Assembly: GCA_001543385.1 (NCBI GenBank)
Contig: LPNH01000002.1
Location: 62,001 to 126,000, forward strand
DNA: 64,000 nt
Direction: 5' to 3'
Origin: Candidatus Hemicellulosilyticus sp. P3
Lineage (GTDB): Bacteria; Bacteroidota; Bacteroidia; Bacteroidales; P3
Position numbers and translations under genes: made by a program. Positions 62,191 to 64,000 of this stretch are shown here, piece by piece; the first letter of the stretch is position 1; every line of letters starts with the position of its first letter. The notes under the pieces are model-generated. The model was not told where the DNA came from. It searched no databases and saw nothing but the letters and a program-made list of their open reading frames with translations.

Positions 62191-64000
62191 ACTGCAGGCC
62201 TTGCGACTCGCGGTAGTCGGCGATGAGGTCGAGGAGGACTTTTCCGTAGCGCTCGATGGTCTTGGGGCCTACCCCGGAAACGGCACGCAGCTGGGCGACG
62301 GTGCGCGGCATGGCTGAGGCGACGGAGAGCAGGGTGCGTTGTGTCAGGATGTGGAATGCGGGCACTCCTTGCCGTTGACATTCCTCTCTACGCCACGCTT
62401 TGATCAGCTGGACCAGGTCATCCGGGGCCGGCACCGGACTGCCGGCGGCATGGGAGGCATCGCCTTGACGGCTGCGCCTGTCGGCATTTTTCTTGGGGGC
62501 AGGCTCGCCGCTGTCCAGCATGGCGGCGGCTTTGGCCTGCTGGTAGCCGCCGATGGTGAATCCTTGAACGGCGACATGGTGCAAGCAGCGAATACGCACA
62601 CGTAGCTGCTGTGTGATCTGTGCGACCAAGTTGTCGTAATTTTTGTTGAGCTCGCGGTTGTCGATCTCCAAGTGCGACAGGGTGTCCCAGTCGGACACGA
62701 GGGCGGCAAGGGTGTCGAGGTAGTAGCGGCAGCCTTTGGCCACACGGTCGGAAAGCTGCGTCTCGTCGCCGGAGGCGACAAGGTGCATGAGCTGGCGATC
62801 AAAACGTCCGGAGACTTCGCTCAGTTGAAGGATGGTGGCGTGATGGCTATGGAATTTTGCGGCCTCGGCAGGATAGAGTTTGCGCAGGCGGGTTTGGAAC
62901 AGGATGTCGAGGTGCTCGCCATAACGCGCCAGTGCGTCGATGTTGAAGAGTTCCTGCAACAGCTGCAGCCGGTACTGAAGGCGATGACTGTCCAGCTGCT
63001 GCTGCAATTGTTCAAGCGGAGCCGCGGACTGGCAGAAGCGGTCCACCTCGGCGCTGTCGGGCAGACAGTTGTTGCCGATGGGCGAACGCAGTGTCAAGCC
63101 CTCCAAGGTGCGGCAACGGCTCAGGGCCACGTAGACTTGGCCGTAGGTGAATGCGTCGGCAGCGTCGACGGCCACGCGGTCGAATGTGAGCCCCTGCGCT
63201 TTGTGGATGGTGACAGCCCAAGCGAGACGCAACGGTATCTGGACGAACACGCCGTCGACCTGCTGGCGTATGGAGTGGTCGGTGCCGATTTCGTAACGGA
63301 TGTTTTCCCACCGCTCGCGGGGTACGACGATTTCGCCTCCATCGTCGCAGGCGACGGTGGCCTGCAACCCATCCTCGCCACAGTCGACACTGGTCACGGT
63401 GGCCATCATGCCGTTGTAGTAGCGACGGGCGCCGGAGCTGTCGTTTTTGACGAACATGACACGGGCCCCCACTTTCAATTCAAGGTGAGGGTCGGTCGGG
63501 GCGGAGCTGTCGGAGAAGTTGCCGCTGACTTTTGCGTCAAAGATGTAGGAGCGTCCGCGCAGGGCATCCAGATGTTGGCGATTGACGCGGTCGGCCTGGT
63601 GGTTGTGGGTGGTGAGCAGGATGGGATCGGGCTCGGCACGGCGGTGGAAGAGACCCTGTTTTCGGGGCGGCGCGTCGGGCTGCAGCCGGGCATTCAACGC
63701 CGCCAAAGCATCGGCGTCGAGATTGTTGTCGCGCACTTTGTTCAAGAGTGCTACAAAACGGGCATCCTGCTGCCGGAAGACCTGGGTGAGCTCAACGGTG
63801 CTGTAGCCCAGTCTTTGCAACGCCTTGCTGCTGAAGAAATATGGCGACGCATAGACGCGCTGAATGTAGGGTTGTTCGTCGTCGGTGACGACGGGCGCAA
63901 GCTGGTGTACGTCGCCGATGAGGAGCAGCTGGACACCGCCGAACGGCCGCGACGAGCGACGATAGCGACGGAGGGAGGCGTCGACCGCGTCGAGCAGGTC
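62189..64000 (-). CDS. PIF1-like/RecD-type helicase with C-terminal HRDC domain, 5' end beyond window
   Basis: VQLLLIGDVHQLAPVV...LTQVFRQQD, LLTTHNHQADRVN, LAWAVTIHKAQGLTFDRVAVD, YVALSRCRTLEGL; HRDC-like C-terminus; frame is open to base 64000. Confidence 0.9.
   Translation of the reverse strand, partial: DLLDAVDASLRRYRRSSRPFGGVQLLLIGDVHQLAPVVTDDEQPYIQRVYASPYFFSSKALQRLGYSTVELTQVFRQQDARFVALLNKVRDNNLDADALAALNARLQPDAPPRKQGLFHRRAEPDPILLTTHNHQADRVNRQHLDALRGRSYIFDAKVSGNFSDSSAPTDPHLELKVGARVMFVKNDSSGARRYYNGMMATVTSVDCGEDGLQATVACDDGGEIVVPRERWENIRYEIGTDHSIRQQVDGVFVQIPLRLAWAVTIHKAQGLTFDRVAVDAADAFTYGQVYVALSRCRTLEGLTLRSPIGNNCLPDSAEVDRFCQSAAPLEQLQQQLDSHRLQYRLQLLQELFNIDALARYGEHLDILFQTRLRKLYPAEAAKFHSHHATILQLSEVSGRFDRQLMHLVASGDETQLSDRVAKGCRYYLDTLAALVSDWDTLSHLEIDNRELNKNYDNLVAQITQQLRVRIRCLHHVAVQGFTIGGYQQAKAAAMLDSGEPAPKKNADRRSRQGDASHAAGSPVPAPDDLVQLIKAWRREECQRQGVPAFHILTQRTLLSVASAMPRTVAQLRAVSGVGPKTIERYGKVLLDLIADYRESQGLQ

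Overview
The window is a 64 kb piece of a Bacteroidetes/Bacteroidales-type chromosome. The evidence is TAnnTTTG promoters, T9SS C-terminal domains, the Bat operon and SusCD-free house-keeping blocks. It starts inside a RAYT/IS200-like transposase gene and ends inside a PIF1-like helicase gene. Most of it is core genome: rnpB; a fabH-fabF-fabZ-fabG-etfBA-acyl-CoA dehydrogenase block; tyrS; a MoxR/Bat operon with BatB-BatC and BatD-BatE fusions; ruvC/kce; secA; rnz; era; rplY; prs; tRNA-Leu(CAA). The main accessory region is a visibly AT-richer island of about 6 kb (about 55.3-61.6 kb) at the 3' end of tRNA-Leu(CAA). It is flanked by near-identical 171-bp direct repeats that contain the tRNA 3' end plus its terminator. 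It carries three same-strand genes: a RloA/AbiLi-like AAA ATPase, a RloB/AbiLii-like protein, and a large DEAH helicase with an uncharacterised, possibly nuclease-like C-terminus. No integrase is visible. This is the best candidate for an under-described (probably anti-phage) system. Other points of interest: a periplasmic caspase-like protein whose expected catalytic Cys is Ser, a T9SS-secreted deiminase, a palindromic divergent promoter with possibly leaderless ruvC, and phage-gene remnants next to the island. All calls come from reading the sequence and the supplied translations; no database search was run.
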